Both the position numbers and the translations under genes were made by a program. From Burkholderia lata (GTDB taxonomy: Bacteria > Pseudomonadota > Gammaproteobacteria > Burkholderiales > Burkholderiaceae), in assembly GCF_000012945.1 (NCBI RefSeq), contig NC_007511.1, positions 2,418,001-2,482,000 on the forward strand: a stretch of DNA of 64,000 bases, read 5' to 3'. The notes under the pieces were generated by a model that had not been told where the DNA came from, ran no database searches, and saw nothing but the letters and a program-made list of their open reading frames with translations. Within the stretch, counting starts at the first letter, position 1, and the number at the start of each line of letters is the position of its first letter. Positions 21,199 through 30,668 of this stretch are shown here, piece after piece.

Positions 21199-23405
21199 CA
21201 CGCCTCGTCCGCCAGCTTCGCGAGCAGCGCGCGCGCATCGTCGCGCGTCGCGACGTCGTTCGCATCGACCACTTCCTGCAGCAGCGTCCGCGCACCGGAC
21301 AGGTCGCCCAGCTCGACGTACTCGGACGCGAGATCGAGCTTGTTGCGCGCGATGCGGGCGAGCTCGTCCGGCGTCAGTGCCGGCAACACGGCGCCCGGCG
21401 CGGACGGCAGGTCGAGATCGAAATCCAGCTTCAGCGCACCGAACTGCGCGCCGCCGAGCGGCGGCAGCGACGACGTCGCGAACGGGCTGCCCGCGTGGCT
21501 TGCGGGCGTCGCGGCGTCCGGATCCCAATCGAACTCGTCATCCTGGTCGGCCGGATGTTCCGGGGCCGGATCGATCGAGCCAATCGGCAGGCGCTGGGCG
21601 GCTTGACCGTTAGTTGCGATTTTATGGGTGTCGGAGTGCCCTGCCTGCGCAGCCGGCTCATCCGCCGCCAGCGACGGCTCGTCCGGCGTGCGCGGCGGCA
21701 ACGGCATGTCGAGGCTGTTGAGCGCGCTGATCGCGTTCTGCATCAGCGTCGCGTGCTGCGCTTCGGTGGCCGCGGGTGCGGCCGGCGTCTCGACACGCGT
21801 CTCTGCCGGCGTCGCTACCCGTGTCTCCGCCGACGTGTCGATCGGCGTCTCGGCCGACTTTTCGGTCTGCGTTTCGGCCGCGACCTTCTCGATCGGCTCA
21901 GCATCGAGCGAAACCGGAGCCGCCTCGCTCACGGGCGGCACTACCGCGTGTGCGGCCGGCAATTCGGGTTGCGCGACATGCGGCTTCTCGCCTTCCGTTG
22001 CGGCCGACACATCCGTATCCGGCGTCTGAGGCGTCTCGACCGGTTCCGCCGCTGCGGCAGTCGCCGCGGCAAGGCTCAAGTCAGAAGCGGCATCACGCGC
22101 GACCGGCATCTCGGGCCGAATCGGCAGTTCAGGTTCGACAGAAGGCGCGGCTTCGGCTTGCGCAGTAGCAGCCGCAGCCGCGACACCGCCCGCTGCCGTA
22201 GCGGTAGCCGCCGTGTCCGTACCCGCCTCGTCCGTGCGCCGGCTCTTCCTGCGCTTGCGCCACGCGAAGCCTGCCGCGAGGACGAGCACGGCCGCACCAG
22301 CCACCGCGGCCGGACGCCAGTCCATCTGCTCGGTACTGCGTGCAGGTGCCGCCACCGGCGCGGCCGGTTGCGCGGGCGCCGATGCCGATGCCGGCTGCAC
22401 CGCGCTGGCGGCGACGCCTGACGCGGATTCGCCTGCCGCCGGCGCGGCAGCGGACGCGCCCGCATCGTTCGCGGCCGGACGTGGTGCGACCGGTGCCGGT
22501 GCCGGTGCCGGCGCCGGAGCCGGCGTGACGTCGTTCGTCGTGGCCGGCTTGCCGATACCGTGCTTTTGCAACTCCATCAGCACGCGATTCTTCAGCGCCA
22601 GCAATTGCTGCAGGCTCGACGGCCGCGGCTGCGACGCGCCCGTAACAGGCGCCGCGCCAGCCGGTTCGTTCATGCCCGGAACCTGGCCACCCGATGCAGG
22701 CGAGATTGCGGCACCGCTCGCGGACGACGGCACCGACTGGATCGTGCCGCTCCACACGTGCGGACCGCTTGCACCGGCAACAGGCGCTGCCGGCTGCATG
22801 CTTTCGACAGCCGATGCGCCGTGTGCAGCCGAAGCACCGGCCGATGCCGACGCGCCGGCGGCCATCGTGACGCTCGCACCGCTGACAGGCGCCGCATGCA
22901 CGGGCACCACCGGCGCGGATTGCACGGTCGACCCCGGATGCGGTGCGGACGCACCATGCTGCGCGACTGCCGCGCCGCCCGATGCAGCGGCGGGCGCGGA
23001 CACTGCCGCCGTACCGGACGCTGCGGATGCAGCGGATGCACCGGCCGGCACGAGTGCCGCGCCTGTCGCGTCGAGCGCCGGCACGGTCAGCGTCGCACCG
23101 ACCTTCAGGCGGCTCGCGTCGTGCTTCATGAACGCCTGCGGATTGGCGTCGAACAGTGCGCGGCCGGCGCGCGCGAGCACACCGGGATCGCGCGACTGCG
23201 TGGCCGCTTTCGCAATGTCGTTCAACGACTGGCCCGGCTGGACCGTCACGGTAAGCGGCACTGCGTCGCCGGCAGCGGACGCCGGCGTTTCGCCGGTGCC
23301 GGCCGCCCAGGCCGATGCGGTTGCGCCGAGCGCCAGGATCGCCAGCGCGCCACGCACGGCGCGCGACAGACGGGACTGACGCGGAAACAAGGAAATTCGG
23401 GACAT
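21198..23405 (-). CDS. fimV: FimV-like peptidoglycan-binding hub protein
   Basis: A 735-residue protein. A signal peptide (about 1-35, ending ASAWA) leads to a LysM-like segment ([16 protein letters not shown] and IGANPQAF-like [18 protein letters not shown]), then a very long Ala/Pro-rich low-complexity stretch, a membrane segment ([25 protein letters not shown]), an acidic cytoplasmic region and a C-terminal TPR-like FimV domain ([23 protein letters not shown]). Known relatives organise type IV pili and polar proteins. Start at [10 protein letters not shown], which begins the signal peptide; upstream frame is not real. First gene of the long minus-strand cluster. Confidence 0.88.
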   Translation of the reverse strand: MSRISLFPRQSRLSRAVRGALAILALGATASAWAAGTGETPASAAGDAVPLTVTVQPGQSLNDIAKAATQSRDPGVLARAGRALFDANPQAFMKHDASRLKVGATLTVPALDATGAALVPAGASAASAASGTAAVSAPAAASGGAAVAQHGASAPHPGSTVQSAPVVPVHAAPVSGASVTMAAGASASAGASAAHGASAVESMQPAAPVAGASGPHVWSGTIQSVPSSASGAAISPASGGQVPGMNEPAGAAPVTGASQPRPSSLQQLLALKNRVLMELQKHGIGKPATTNDVTPAPAPAPAPAPVAPRPAANDAGASAAAPAAGESASGVAASAVQPASASAPAQPAAPVAAPARSTEQMDWRPAAVAGAAVLVLAAGFAWRKRRKSRRTDEAGTDTAATATAAGGVAAAAATAQAEAAPSVEPELPIRPEMPVARDAASDLSLAAATAAAAEPVETPQTPDTDVSAATEGEKPHVAQPELPAAHAVVPPVSEAAPVSLDAEPIEKVAAETQTEKSAETPIDTSAETRVATPAETRVETPAAPAATEAQHATLMQNAISALNSLDMPLPPRTPDEPSLAADEPAAQAGHSDTHKIATNGQAAQRLPIGSIDPAPEHPADQDDEFDWDPDAATPASHAGSPFATSSLPPLGGAQFGALKLDFDLDLPSAPGAVLPALTPDELARIARNKLDLASEYVELGDLSGARTLLQEVVDANDVATRDDARALLAKLADEA

Positions 23406-24252
23406 CGTTGGCTCTATCGCCGCGCGCGGGCGCGGCTCGGATTCGCGGTTGAAAGCGTCAATAAAGTTGCCGCAGAAATGCAAAAGCGTCGCGTGGAACG
23501 CGACGCTTTCGGCGGGTCTGTGCGTCGTAACCGCGTAGTTTACTTCACGCGATCGGGTTCGGGCCGAATTCATCGCCGATGGGTGCAACCTGCCACTCTC
23601 GCACATCGGCGCACCCTGCGACCGGGCCGCGCCGATGCTCCGGTGCGCACGCCGAGACCAGCGCCCGCGATCGATCGGATGCACGCCTCCCGCAGTTGAA
23701 AAAAAGCCCGGCCGCATCGCATCCGGAACGATGGCCGCGGCGTTTGCTCGCTCACCGGGTGGCCGCACAACCGGAGGCGCGATCCCGCGCCACGACCGGA
23801 AAATCGTGCGCATTTGCTCAATAATTCGCGCCTCCCGCCGTTAATGGATTAACAACCGACAATAAAAATAAATCCCGCCGCCCACCAATCCCATTCAAAT
23901 AAATTTCAATTGATCGATAAGAGGCCAATTCCCCTCTCTGATCGTCGAATTGAACATTTCCGCCGCCAAACCCCCGCCCCACAAGGCTCTCCAGCCTCGC
24001 CACCACTTCATTGGTCATACGAAATCAATCATTTCGACAGCAATTCAATTACATTACACAAAATTACACAGACCAAATAATTGCTGTCGCTAGGATCGTC
24101 TTCAAACAAGAATCGGCGCAGTTCGACCATCGCGCTCGCAACCGCCGCAAAAGCGGGCACGCGGTCGGCCGGGTTGACGCCGTGAGGTGCCAGGGAGGCA
24201 TCGCGCAGTCGCACGACTGCATTTATTCACCAGCTCGTTACGGGGATCGAAC
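23406..24252. other. 847-bp AT-rich gap between fimV and flgE
   Basis: Divergent region. The part at about 23820-24110 is much richer in A and T than the surroundings, with several A- or T-rich runs, and is a candidate for nucleoid-protein binding or recent acquisition. A 27-bp hairpin lies at 23483-23509 near fimV, and a 7-bp-arm inverted repeat (GCAGTCG-CA-CGACTGC) at 24205-24220 near flgE. Two small minus-strand frames (66 codons at 23818-24018 and 61 codons at 24029-24214) lack recognisable protein features. No clear sigma-28 or sigma-54 flagellar promoter was found. Confidence 0.5.
23483..23509 (-). promoter_or_regulatory. leader hairpin upstream of fimV
   Basis: A perfect 11-bp stem (AAAGCGTCGCG/CGCGACGCTTT) with a 5-base loop. 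On the minus strand it is followed by TTTTGCATTTC, so it resembles a weak intrinsic terminator about 80 bases before fimV. It could be an attenuator or the relic end of a gene once upstream. Confidence 0.5.
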
Positions 24253-25497
24253 ATGGGCTATCAACAGGGTTTGAGCGGGTTGGCCGGCGCGGCGAACCAT
24301 CTCGACGTGATCGGCAACAACATCGCGAACGCAAACACGGTTGGCTTCAAGCAGGGTCGCGCGAACTTCGCCGACATGTACGCGAATTCGGTCGCGACGT
24401 CGACCAACACGCAGATCGGCATCGGGACGCGGCTCGTGTCGGTGCAGCAACAATTCGGCCAGGGGACGATCAACTCGACGAAGTCGTCGCTCGACATCGC
24501 GATCAACGGCAACGGCTTCTTCCAGATGTCGAACAACGGCGTGACGACATACTCGCGTGACGGTGTATTTCACCGCGACAAGAGCGGCGCCATCGTCGAC
24601 GCACAAAACCGCAACCTGATGGGCTATGCGGCCGGCCCGGGCGGCGCGATCAACACCGCGGCGACCGTGCCGCTGCAGGCGCCGACCAGCAACATCTCGC
24701 CGCAGGCGACGACGAAGATCACCGGCCAGTTCAACCTGAACTCGCAGGACAAGGTGCCGGCCAAGACGCCGTTCAACGCGGGCGACAACACCACGTACAA
24801 CTACAATTCGTCGATCCAGGTGTACGACTCGCTCGGCGGCGCGCAACAGGTCTCGATGTATTTCACGAAGAACGCAGCCGGCACCTGGCAGGCCTATGCG
24901 GGCGTGCAAGGCCAGACGCCGACGAATCTCGGCACCGTCACGTTCGACGCATCGGGCCGGATCAGCTCGACGACGTCGGCCGCCACCGGCCAACCGACGC
25001 CGAGCCTCGGCCAATTCGCGTTCTCGATCCCCAACGCGTCGGGCGGCGCCAATCCGCAAAACCTGACGCTCGACCTGGGCGGCACGACGCAGTTCGGCGG
25101 AAAGAGCGGCGTGAACAATCTCGCACAGGACGGCTTCGCGAGCGGCACGCTGACGACGTTCTCGATCGGCACCGACGGCAAGCTGACCGGCAATTACTCG
25201 AACGGCCAGAGTGCGGTGCTCGGCCTGATCGCGCTCGCGAACTTCAACAACCCGAACGGGCTCGAGAACATCGGCGGCAACCAGTATGTGGAAACCGCCG
25301 CGTCGGGCGTGCCGCAGATCTCCGCGCCGGGCAGCACGAACCACGGCACGCTGCAGGGAAGCGCGCTGGAAAACTCGAACGTCGACCTGACGACCGAGCT
25401 TGTGAACCTGATCAAGGCGCAGCGCGACTACCAGGCCAACGCGCAGACGATCAAGACGCAACAGACCGTCGACCAGACGCTCCTGAACATGCGCTGA
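24253..25497 (+). CDS. flgE: flagellar hook protein FlgE (orphan copy)
   Basis: A 414-residue hook protein. The N-terminal rod/hook signature GYQQGLSGLAGAANHLDVIGNNIANANTVGFK-type region (residues 2-33) and the C-terminal SALENSNVDLTTELVNLIKAQRDYQANAQTI-type helix are both intact, with the D1/D2 hook domains between (LDIAINGNGFFQM, YDSLGGAQQVSMYF). Length is normal. No other flagellar gene is in the window, so it stands apart from a flg operon. It lies alone between asd and fimV, preceded by an AT-rich gap. Start at the ATG after GGGGATCGAAC; the upstream in-frame ATG has no homology. Confidence 0.92.
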   Translation: MGYQQGLSGLAGAANHLDVIGNNIANANTVGFKQGRANFADMYANSVATSTNTQIGIGTRLVSVQQQFGQGTINSTKSSLDIAINGNGFFQMSNNGVTTYSRDGVFHRDKSGAIVDAQNRNLMGYAAGPGGAINTAATVPLQAPTSNISPQATTKITGQFNLNSQDKVPAKTPFNAGDNTTYNYNSSIQVYDSLGGAQQVSMYFTKNAAGTWQAYAGVQGQTPTNLGTVTFDASGRISSTTSAATGQPTPSLGQFAFSIPNASGGANPQNLTLDLGGTTQFGGKSGVNNLAQDGFASGTLTTFSIGTDGKLTGNYSNGQSAVLGLIALANFNNPNGLENIGGNQYVETAASGVPQISAPGSTNHGTLQGSALENSNVDLTTELVNLIKAQRDYQANAQTIKTQQTVDQTLLNMR

Positions 25498-25512
25498 CCC
25501 GCGCATGAAAAA

Positions 25513-25555
25513 CGCGCCGCGCCAGCCTCGATATCGTCGAGGCCGACGCGGCGCG
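25513..25555 (-). terminator. terminator of asd between convergent flgE and asd
   Basis: Outer stem CGCGCCGCG/CGCGGCGCG and inner stem GCCTCGA/TCGAGGC form one long hairpin. On the minus strand it is followed by TTTTTCAT, giving a U run for asd. On the plus strand the following sequence is not U-rich. Confidence 0.8.
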
Positions 25556-25601
25556 CCATCTTGTGCACCGCGGCCCGCGTCTCGCGGGCCGGACACGCAA
25601 C

Positions 25602-26723
25602 TTACTTGTCGAGCAGGATGCGCAGCATGCGGCGCAGCGGCTCGGCCGCGCCCCACAGCAGCTGGTCGCCGACCGTGAACGCCGACAGGTATTCACCGCC
25701 CATCGCGAGCTTGCGCAGGCGGCCGACCGGCACCGTCAGCGTGCCCGTGACGTTCGCCGGCGACAGGTCGCGCATCGACGCTTCACGTTCGTTCGGCACA
25801 ACCTTCACCCAGTCGTTCGCGGATGCGAGGATGCCGTTGATCTCGTCGAGCGGCACGTCCTTGTTCAGCTTGATCGTCAGCGCCTGCGAGTGGCAGCGCA
25901 TCGCGCCGATCCGCACGCACAGACCGTCGACCGGGATCGAACCCGGCTCGCCCATGGCCGGCTTGCCGAGGATCTTGTTGGTTTCCGCGCCGCCCTTCCA
26001 CTCTTCCTTCGACATCCCGTTGCCGAGATCCTTGTCGATCCACGGGATCAGCGAACCGGCGAGCGGCACGCCGAAGTTGCTCGTCGGCATCGCATCGCTG
26101 TTCATCGCGGCCAGCACGCGGCGGTCGATGTCGAGGATCGCGGAAGCCGGATCGGCGAGCTGCTCCTTCACCGCGCCGCTCAGCGTGCCCATCTGCGACA
26201 GCAGCTCGCGCATGTTCTGCGCGCCCGCGCCCGATGCGGCCTGGTAGGTCATCGCCGTCATCCAGTCGACGAGGTTCTCGCGGAACAGGCCGCCGAGTGC
26301 CATCAGCATCAGGCTGACCGTGCAGTTGCCGCCGACGAAGTTCTTCGTGCCCTTGACGAGCGCGTCCTTGATCACGTCGAGGTTGACCGGATCGAGAATG
26401 ATGACCGCGTCGTCCTTCATCCGCAGCGACGATGCCGCATCGATCCAGTAGCCGTTCCAGCCGGCCGCCCGCAGCTTCGGGAACACGTCGTTCGTGTAGT
26501 CGCCGCCCTGGCACGTGATGATCACGTCGCACTTCTTCAGCTCGTCGACGTTGGTCGCGTCCTTGAGCGTAGTCTCGTTTTTCGCGAACGACGGCGCTTT
26601 GCCGCCCGTGTTGCTGGTGCTGAAAAACACCGGTTCGATCAGGTCGAAATCGCCCTCTTCCTGCATGCGCTGCATCAGGACGCTGCCGACCATGCCGCGC
26701 CAACCTACGAGACCTACGTTCAT
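25602..26723 (-). CDS. asd: aspartate-semialdehyde dehydrogenase
   Basis: A 373-residue NADPH enzyme reducing aspartyl phosphate to aspartate semialdehyde, the branch point toward lysine, methionine, threonine and isoleucine. It begins [14 protein letters not shown] (nucleotide loop) and has the catalytic cysteine C134 in FVGGNCTVS, as in the gamma-proteobacterial-type Asd. Start ATG has AAAGGG 6 bases upstream. The gene is preceded by its own promoter and a Thr/Ile/Lys-rich short reading frame, which suggests control by end-product amino acids. It does not share a transcript with flgE, which converges on it. Confidence 0.95.
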   Translation of the reverse strand: MNVGLVGWRGMVGSVLMQRMQEEGDFDLIEPVFFSTSNTGGKAPSFAKNETTLKDATNVDELKKCDVIITCQGGDYTNDVFPKLRAAGWNGYWIDAASSLRMKDDAVIILDPVNLDVIKDALVKGTKNFVGGNCTVSLMLMALGGLFRENLVDWMTAMTYQAASGAGAQNMRELLSQMGTLSGAVKEQLADPASAILDIDRRVLAAMNSDAMPTSNFGVPLAGSLIPWIDKDLGNGMSKEEWKGGAETNKILGKPAMGEPGSIPVDGLCVRIGAMRCHSQALTIKLNKDVPLDEINGILASANDWVKVVPNEREASMRDLSPANVTGTLTVPVGRLRKLAMGGEYLSAFTVGDQLLWGAAEPLRRMLRILLDK

Positions 26724-26743
26724 GACTAACCCTTTGATGGAGC

Positions 26744-26783
26744 TTCCCCGCCATTTCCGTCCCCGGTGTGACCGCGCGGGGAA
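26744..26783 (-). promoter_or_regulatory. stem between asd leader peptide and asd
   Basis: On the minus strand TTCCCCGC (26776-26783) can pair perfectly with GCGGGGAA (26744-26751). Smaller alternatives exist inside (CCCCG/CGGGG; ATTTCC/GGAAAT). There is no U tract, so if this is part of an attenuator it may act through Rho or through access to the asd ribosome site, which begins 9 bases later. Confidence 0.5.
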
Positions 26784-26804
26784 ATAGGCGGGCACGACGG
26801 ACGA

Positions 26805-26924
26805 TCAGCGTTTAATGATCGTTTTCGTGGTAATGGTTTTCGTGATGACGATGGCGCGCGCACCCGCACGGGCAATGTTGCCGTGGAGTTTCAAGACCGG
26901 GGAGATCAGGGAAAAATGCGCCAT
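26805..26924 (-). CDS. putative Thr/Ile/Lys-rich leader peptide of asd (39 aa)
   Basis: A short frame with ATG at 26922-26924 and TGA at 26805-26807. After an ordinary first half, its last 16 residues read AIVITKTITTKTIIKR: five Thr, five Ile and three Lys in 15 codons. The codons used (ATT, AAA, ATC, ACC, ACG) give a local AT-rich patch unlike nearby genes. Threonine, isoleucine and lysine are the end products of the pathway Asd feeds, exactly the logic of the E. coli thr leader peptide. A 7-bp hairpin ACGATCA/TGATCGT (26801-26822) overlaps the end of the peptide. The ATG falls at the start site predicted from the promoter, so it may be translated leaderless. No annotation of this peptide is known to me. 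Confidence 0.65.
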   Translation of the reverse strand: MAHFSLISPVLKLHGNIARAGARAIVITKTITTKTIIKR

Positions 26925-26930
26925 CGTTCG

Positions 26931-26959
26931 AGTCTACACAAAGCCGGTGGCCCGCACAA
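26931..26959 (-). promoter_or_regulatory. asd: sigma-70 type promoter of asd
   Basis: Minus strand: -35 TTGTGC (26954-26959), 17-bp spacer, -10 TAGACT (26931-26936). Transcription should begin about seven bases after the -10 box, that is at or next to the A of the leader-peptide ATG (26924). Spacing is ideal; the -35 box is weak in its second half. Confidence 0.65.
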
Positions 26960-27022
26960 CGGCCAACCGTATGCGAACCGGCCGATTTCGCGGCCCGTTC
27001 GCACCCTTTCTACATGATTGCG

Positions 27023-28090
27023 TTACAGCGCCGCGACCACCGCGTCGCCCATCGCCGTCGTGCCGACCTGCTGGCCGCCCGGCGTCGCGATGTCGCCCGT
27101 CCGGTACCCTTGTTCGAGCACCGTTTTCACCGCGCGCTCGATGCGATCGGCCTGCTCGGCGCGATTCAGCGAGTAGCGCAGCATCATCGCGGCCGACAGG
27201 ATCGTCGCGAGCGGGTTCGCGATCCCCTTGCCCGCGATGTCCGGCGCCGAACCGTGCGACGGCTCGTACAGGCCCTTGTTGTTCTTGTCGAGCGACGCCG
27301 ACGGCAGCATGCCGATCGAGCCCGTCAGCATCGACGCTTCATCCGACAGGATGTCGCCGAACATGTTGCCCGTGACGATCACGTCGAACTGCTTCGGCGC
27401 CTTCGCGAGCTGCATCGCCGCGTTGTCGACGTACATGTGCGACAGCTCGACGTCCGCGTATTCCTTCGACACGTCGATCATGATGTCGCGCCAGAACTGC
27501 GACGTCTCGAGCACGTTCGCCTTGTCGACCGACAGCAGCTTCTTCGCGCGCTTGCGCGCCGCCTGGAACGCGACGTGCGCGATGCGGCGCACTTCCGGTT
27601 CCGAATAGCGCATCGTGTCGAAGCCTTCGCGTTCGCCGGCGAACAGACCATCAGGTGCAGTCCGCACGCCGCGCGGCTGGCCGAAGTAGATGTCGCCGTT
27701 CAGTTCGCGCACGATCAGGATGTCGAGGCCCGCGACCAGCTCGGGCTTCAGCGGCGATGCATCGACGAGCTGCGGATAGCAGATCGCCGGGCGGAAGTTC
27801 GCGAACAGCTCGAGGTGCTTGCGCAGCCCGAGGATCGCCTGCTCGGGGCGCAGCGCACGCTCGAGCGAGTCGTATTTCCAGTCGCCCACCGCGCCGAACA
27901 GGATCGCGTCGGCTTCCTTCGCGAGCTTCAGCGTCGCGTCCGGCAGCGGATGGCCGCTTGCCTCGTAGCCCGCGCCGCCGACCGGCGCCTGTTCGAGTTC
28001 GAACTTCTCGTCGAGTGCGTTCAGCACCTTCACGGCTTCATTGACGATTTCCGGACCGATGCCGTCGCCGGGCAGCACTGCAATCTTCAT
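27023..28090 (-). CDS. leuB: 3-isopropylmalate dehydrogenase
   Basis: A 355-residue NAD enzyme, third step of leucine synthesis. Signatures are the start [16 protein letters not shown], the substrate loop [20 protein letters not shown], and [24 protein letters not shown] near the C-terminus. It is the last gene of leuC-(entericidin)-leuD-leuB on this strand, 79 bp after leuD. Confidence 0.96.
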   Translation of the reverse strand: MKIAVLPGDGIGPEIVNEAVKVLNALDEKFELEQAPVGGAGYEASGHPLPDATLKLAKEADAILFGAVGDWKYDSLERALRPEQAILGLRKHLELFANFRPAICYPQLVDASPLKPELVAGLDILIVRELNGDIYFGQPRGVRTAPDGLFAGEREGFDTMRYSEPEVRRIAHVAFQAARKRAKKLLSVDKANVLETSQFWRDIMIDVSKEYADVELSHMYVDNAAMQLAKAPKQFDVIVTGNMFGDILSDEASMLTGSIGMLPSASLDKNNKGLYEPSHGSAPDIAGKGIANPLATILSAAMMLRYSLNRAEQADRIERAVKTVLEQGYRTGDIATPGGQQVGTTAMGDAVVAAL

Positions 28091-28169
28091 GCGAAATTCC
28101 TGACTGGGTAGATTTTTATGGAGGCAGGCCGGCGAACGCGCCGCCGGCGCGCCCGCCCGAAAGGTGCTG

Positions 28170-28820
28170 TCAGCCGACCAGCTTGGTGTTGAGCCACGGC
28201 TGCTTCACGAGGCGCTCGGCCTCGAACTGGCGGATCTTGTCCGCGTGGCGCAGCGTGAGGCCGATGTCGTCGAAGCCGTTCAACAGGCAGTACTTGCGGA
28301 ACGCGGTGATCTCGAACGGATACTCGCGACCGTCGCCCGTGCGCACGACCTGCGCGTCGAGGTCAACCGTCACTTCGAAGCCGTTGAACGCGACCGTCTC
28401 GTTGAACAGGTGATCGACCTGCTGCTCGGTCAGCACGATCGGCAGCAAGCCGTTCTTGTAGCAGTTGTTGAAGAAGATATCAGCGAAGCTCGGCGCGATG
28501 ATCGCGCGGAAGCCGTACTGCTGCAGTGCCCACGGCGCGTGCTCGCGCGAGCTGCCGCACCCGAAGTTCTTGCGTGCGAGCAGTACCGATGCGCCCTGGT
28601 AGCGCGGCTGGTTCAGCACGAAGTCGGGATTCAGCGGACGCTTCGAGTTGTCCTGGCCCGGCTCGCCGTGATCGAGGTAACGCCATTCGTCGAACGCGTT
28701 CGGACCGAAGCCCGTGCGCTTGATCGACTTCAGGAACTGCTTCGGGATGATCGCGTCGGTGTCGACGTTCTCGCGATCGAGCGGCGCCACGACGCCGGTA
28801 TGCACAGTGAATTTTTCCAT
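28170..28820 (-). CDS. leuD: 3-isopropylmalate dehydratase small subunit
   Basis: A 216-residue small (swivel) subunit of isopropylmalate isomerase, which works with LeuC. Signatures are [14 protein letters not shown] and [18 protein letters not shown]. The start is the ATG giving [20 protein letters not shown]; the longer frame upstream overlaps the entericidin gene and is a shadow. It lies 67 bp after the small lipoprotein gene. Confidence 0.95.
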   Translation of the reverse strand: MEKFTVHTGVVAPLDRENVDTDAIIPKQFLKSIKRTGFGPNAFDEWRYLDHGEPGQDNSKRPLNPDFVLNQPRYQGASVLLARKNFGCGSSREHAPWALQQYGFRAIIAPSFADIFFNNCYKNGLLPIVLTEQQVDHLFNETVAFNGFEVTVDLDAQVVRTGDGREYPFEITAFRKYCLLNGFDDIGLTLRHADKIRQFEAERLVKQPWLNTKLVG

Positions 28821-28887
28821 GATCCGTCTATCCGGTTGAGGGGCCGGCATCCAGCCGGCGCCCATCGCAAATTCTCGGTCGGTGGCG

Positions 28888-29034
28888 TCAGTCCGCAGCG
28901 CGCTGAAGCGCGTTGCCGGCCGCATTGACGTCCTCACCGAAGCCTCGGACGGTGTTGCAGCCCGCGAGGCCGAAACCCAGCCCCGCCAGCGCCAGCACGG
29001 CAACCAGCCGCGCAATGACCTTCGATGCCGTCAC
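28888..29034 (-). CDS. entericidin-like small lipoprotein in the leu operon
   Basis: A 48-residue product with a GTG start 3 bp after the leuC stop. It has a basic start ([10 protein letters not shown]), a hydrophobic stretch, the lipobox LAGC with cysteine 26, and [19 protein letters not shown], the pattern of the entericidin A/B family (small amphipathic lipoproteins; the E. coli pair acts in stationary-phase lysis). Translation is probably coupled to leuC. The gene is easy to miss because of its size and GTG start. Why a lipoprotein lies between the two subunit genes of one enzyme is unknown. Confidence 0.82.
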   Translation of the reverse strand: MTASKVIARLVAVLALAGLGFGLAGCNTVRGFGEDVNAAGNALQRAAD

Positions 29035-29037
29035 GCG

Positions 29038-30447
29038 TTACCCCAGCTGGCGAATGTCGACGAAGTGGCCTTCGATCGCCGCGGCTGCCGCCATCGCGGG
29101 GCTCACGAGGTGCGTGCGACCGCCCGCGCCCTGCCGGCCTTCGAAGTTGCGGTTCGACGTCGACGCGCAGCGTTCGCCCGGATCGAGCCGGTCGGCGTTC
29201 ATCGCGAGGCACATCGAGCAGCCCGGCTCGCGCCATTCGAAGCCCGCGTCCGTGAACACCTTGTCGAGCCCTTCGCGCTCGGCCTGTGCCTTCACGAGGC
29301 CCGAGCCCGGCACGACCATCGCGAGCCGCACGTTCGACGCGACGCGACGGTTCAGTTTCTTCACGACATAGGCGGCTGCGCGGATGTCTTCGATTCGCGC
29401 GTTCGTGCACGAGCCGATGAAGATCTTGTCGACCTTGATCGATTCGATCGGCGTGTTCGGCTCGAGCGCCATGTAGGCCAGCGCACGCTCCATCGCATCG
29501 CGCTTGACCGGATCCTTCTCGCGCTCGGGATCGGGCACGCGACCGTCGATCGACGTGACCATTTCCGGCGACGTGCCCCACGTGACCTGCGGGACGATTT
29601 CGGCTGCGTTCAGCTCGACCACGCGATCGAACTGCGCGCCGTCGTCCGACTTGAACTGGCGCCAGTATTCGACGGCCTGGTTCCATTCCGCACCGGTCGG
29701 CACGAACGGGCGGCCTTTCAGGTAATCGATCGTCGTGTCGTCGACGGCAACCATGCCGGCGCGCGCACCGGCTTCGATCGCCATGTTGCAGACGGTCATG
29801 CGGCCTTCCATCGTCAGCGCGCGAATCGTCGAGCCGCCGAATTCGATCGCGTAGCCCGTGCCGCCGGCCGTGCCGATCTTGCCGATGATCGCGAGCACGA
29901 TGTCCTTCGCGGTACAACCGCGCGGCAGCGTGCCTTCGACCTTCACGAGCATGTTCTTGCTCTTCTTCTGCAGCAGGGTTTGCGTCGCGAGCACGTGCTC
30001 GACTTCCGACGTGCCGATGCCGTGTGCGAGCGCGCCGAATGCGCCGTGCGTCGACGTATGCGAATCGCCGCACACAATCGTCATGCCCGGCAGCGTCGCG
30101 CCCTGCTCCGGCCCGATGATGTGGACGATGCCCTGGCGCACGTCGTTCATCTTGAACTGCGTGATGCCGAACGCATCGCAGTTCGCGTCGAGCGTGTCGA
30201 CCTGAAGCTTCGAGACGGGATCGGCGATGCCGTGGCTGCGATCGGTGGTCGGCACGTTGTGGTCCGACACGGCCAGGTTCGCGCTGATGCGCCACACCGG
30301 ACGCTGCGCGATCTTCAGCCCTTCGAATGCCTGCGGGCTCGTGACTTCATGCAGCAGCTGACGGTCGATGTAGAGCAGGGTCGTGCCGTCTTCCTCGGTG
30401 TGGACCACGTGGGTGTTCCACAGTTTGTCGTAGAGAGTCTGTGCCAT
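29038..30447 (-). CDS. leuC: 3-isopropylmalate dehydratase large subunit
   Basis: A 469-residue aconitase-family protein carrying the 4Fe-4S cluster. Cluster cysteines are in [12 protein letters not shown] and [10 protein letters not shown]; other signatures are [15 protein letters not shown] start, [14 protein letters not shown] and the [16 protein letters not shown] end. Full length. It opens the leu transcript here; upstream is a 221-bp gap with an inverted repeat at 30569-30588. Confidence 0.96.
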   Translation of the reverse strand: MAQTLYDKLWNTHVVHTEEDGTTLLYIDRQLLHEVTSPQAFEGLKIAQRPVWRISANLAVSDHNVPTTDRSHGIADPVSKLQVDTLDANCDAFGITQFKMNDVRQGIVHIIGPEQGATLPGMTIVCGDSHTSTHGAFGALAHGIGTSEVEHVLATQTLLQKKSKNMLVKVEGTLPRGCTAKDIVLAIIGKIGTAGGTGYAIEFGGSTIRALTMEGRMTVCNMAIEAGARAGMVAVDDTTIDYLKGRPFVPTGAEWNQAVEYWRQFKSDDGAQFDRVVELNAAEIVPQVTWGTSPEMVTSIDGRVPDPEREKDPVKRDAMERALAYMALEPNTPIESIKVDKIFIGSCTNARIEDIRAAAYVVKKLNRRVASNVRLAMVVPGSGLVKAQAEREGLDKVFTDAGFEWREPGCSMCLAMNADRLDPGERCASTSNRNFEGRQGAGGRTHLVSPAMAAAAAIEGHFVDIRQLG

Positions 30448-30568
30448 GGGTATGCGGGGTCGTTGTGACTACAAGCCTTGCGGATGCGGTCGATTATGCC
30501 ACGCAGAACGCGTCACGGCGCAGGCCGGATGCGAAAAAACCCATTAAAAACAGTGGTTTGGCTGGTAG

Positions 30569-30588
30569 TGCCAATACCTGTATCGGCA
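30569..30588. promoter_or_regulatory. inverted repeat upstream of leuC
   Basis: TGCCAATAC-CT-GTATCGGCA: nine-base arms with one mismatch, about 120 bp before leuC. It is a possible operator for a leucine regulator of LysR type. On the minus strand a T-rich patch (near 30535-30550) follows, so it could instead be part of a terminator for the gene upstream. A CATAAT -10-like box lies near 30492-30497. Confidence 0.4.
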
Positions 30589-30668
30589 TTACCCGGCAAA
30601 CGGGGCACGCAGGATCCGGCGCAGCGCGATCATGAATCGCGGATCGCGCGCGCCGATGCGTCGCGGCT

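Noticed and set aside
23818..24214. Two small minus-strand frames (66 and 61 codons) in the AT-rich gap
   Set aside because: No ribosome site, signal, repeat or known motif; lower GC makes chance frames less telling but nothing supports translation.
24205..24220. Inverted repeat GCAGTCG-CA-CGACTGC before flgE
   Set aside because: Symmetric but with no matching second site and no promoter next to it; kept only as a note within the gap entry.
26724..26804. U-tract terminator between the asd leader peptide and asd
   Set aside because: Searched for a classical attenuator terminator; stems exist but no run of U follows on the minus strand, so not called as an intrinsic terminator.
30589..30633. 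Short peptide MIALRRILRAPFAG upstream of leuC as a leucine leader
   Set aside because: Only two Leu and two Ile codons in 14, spread out; no linked terminator or antiterminator. Not convincing as an attenuator.
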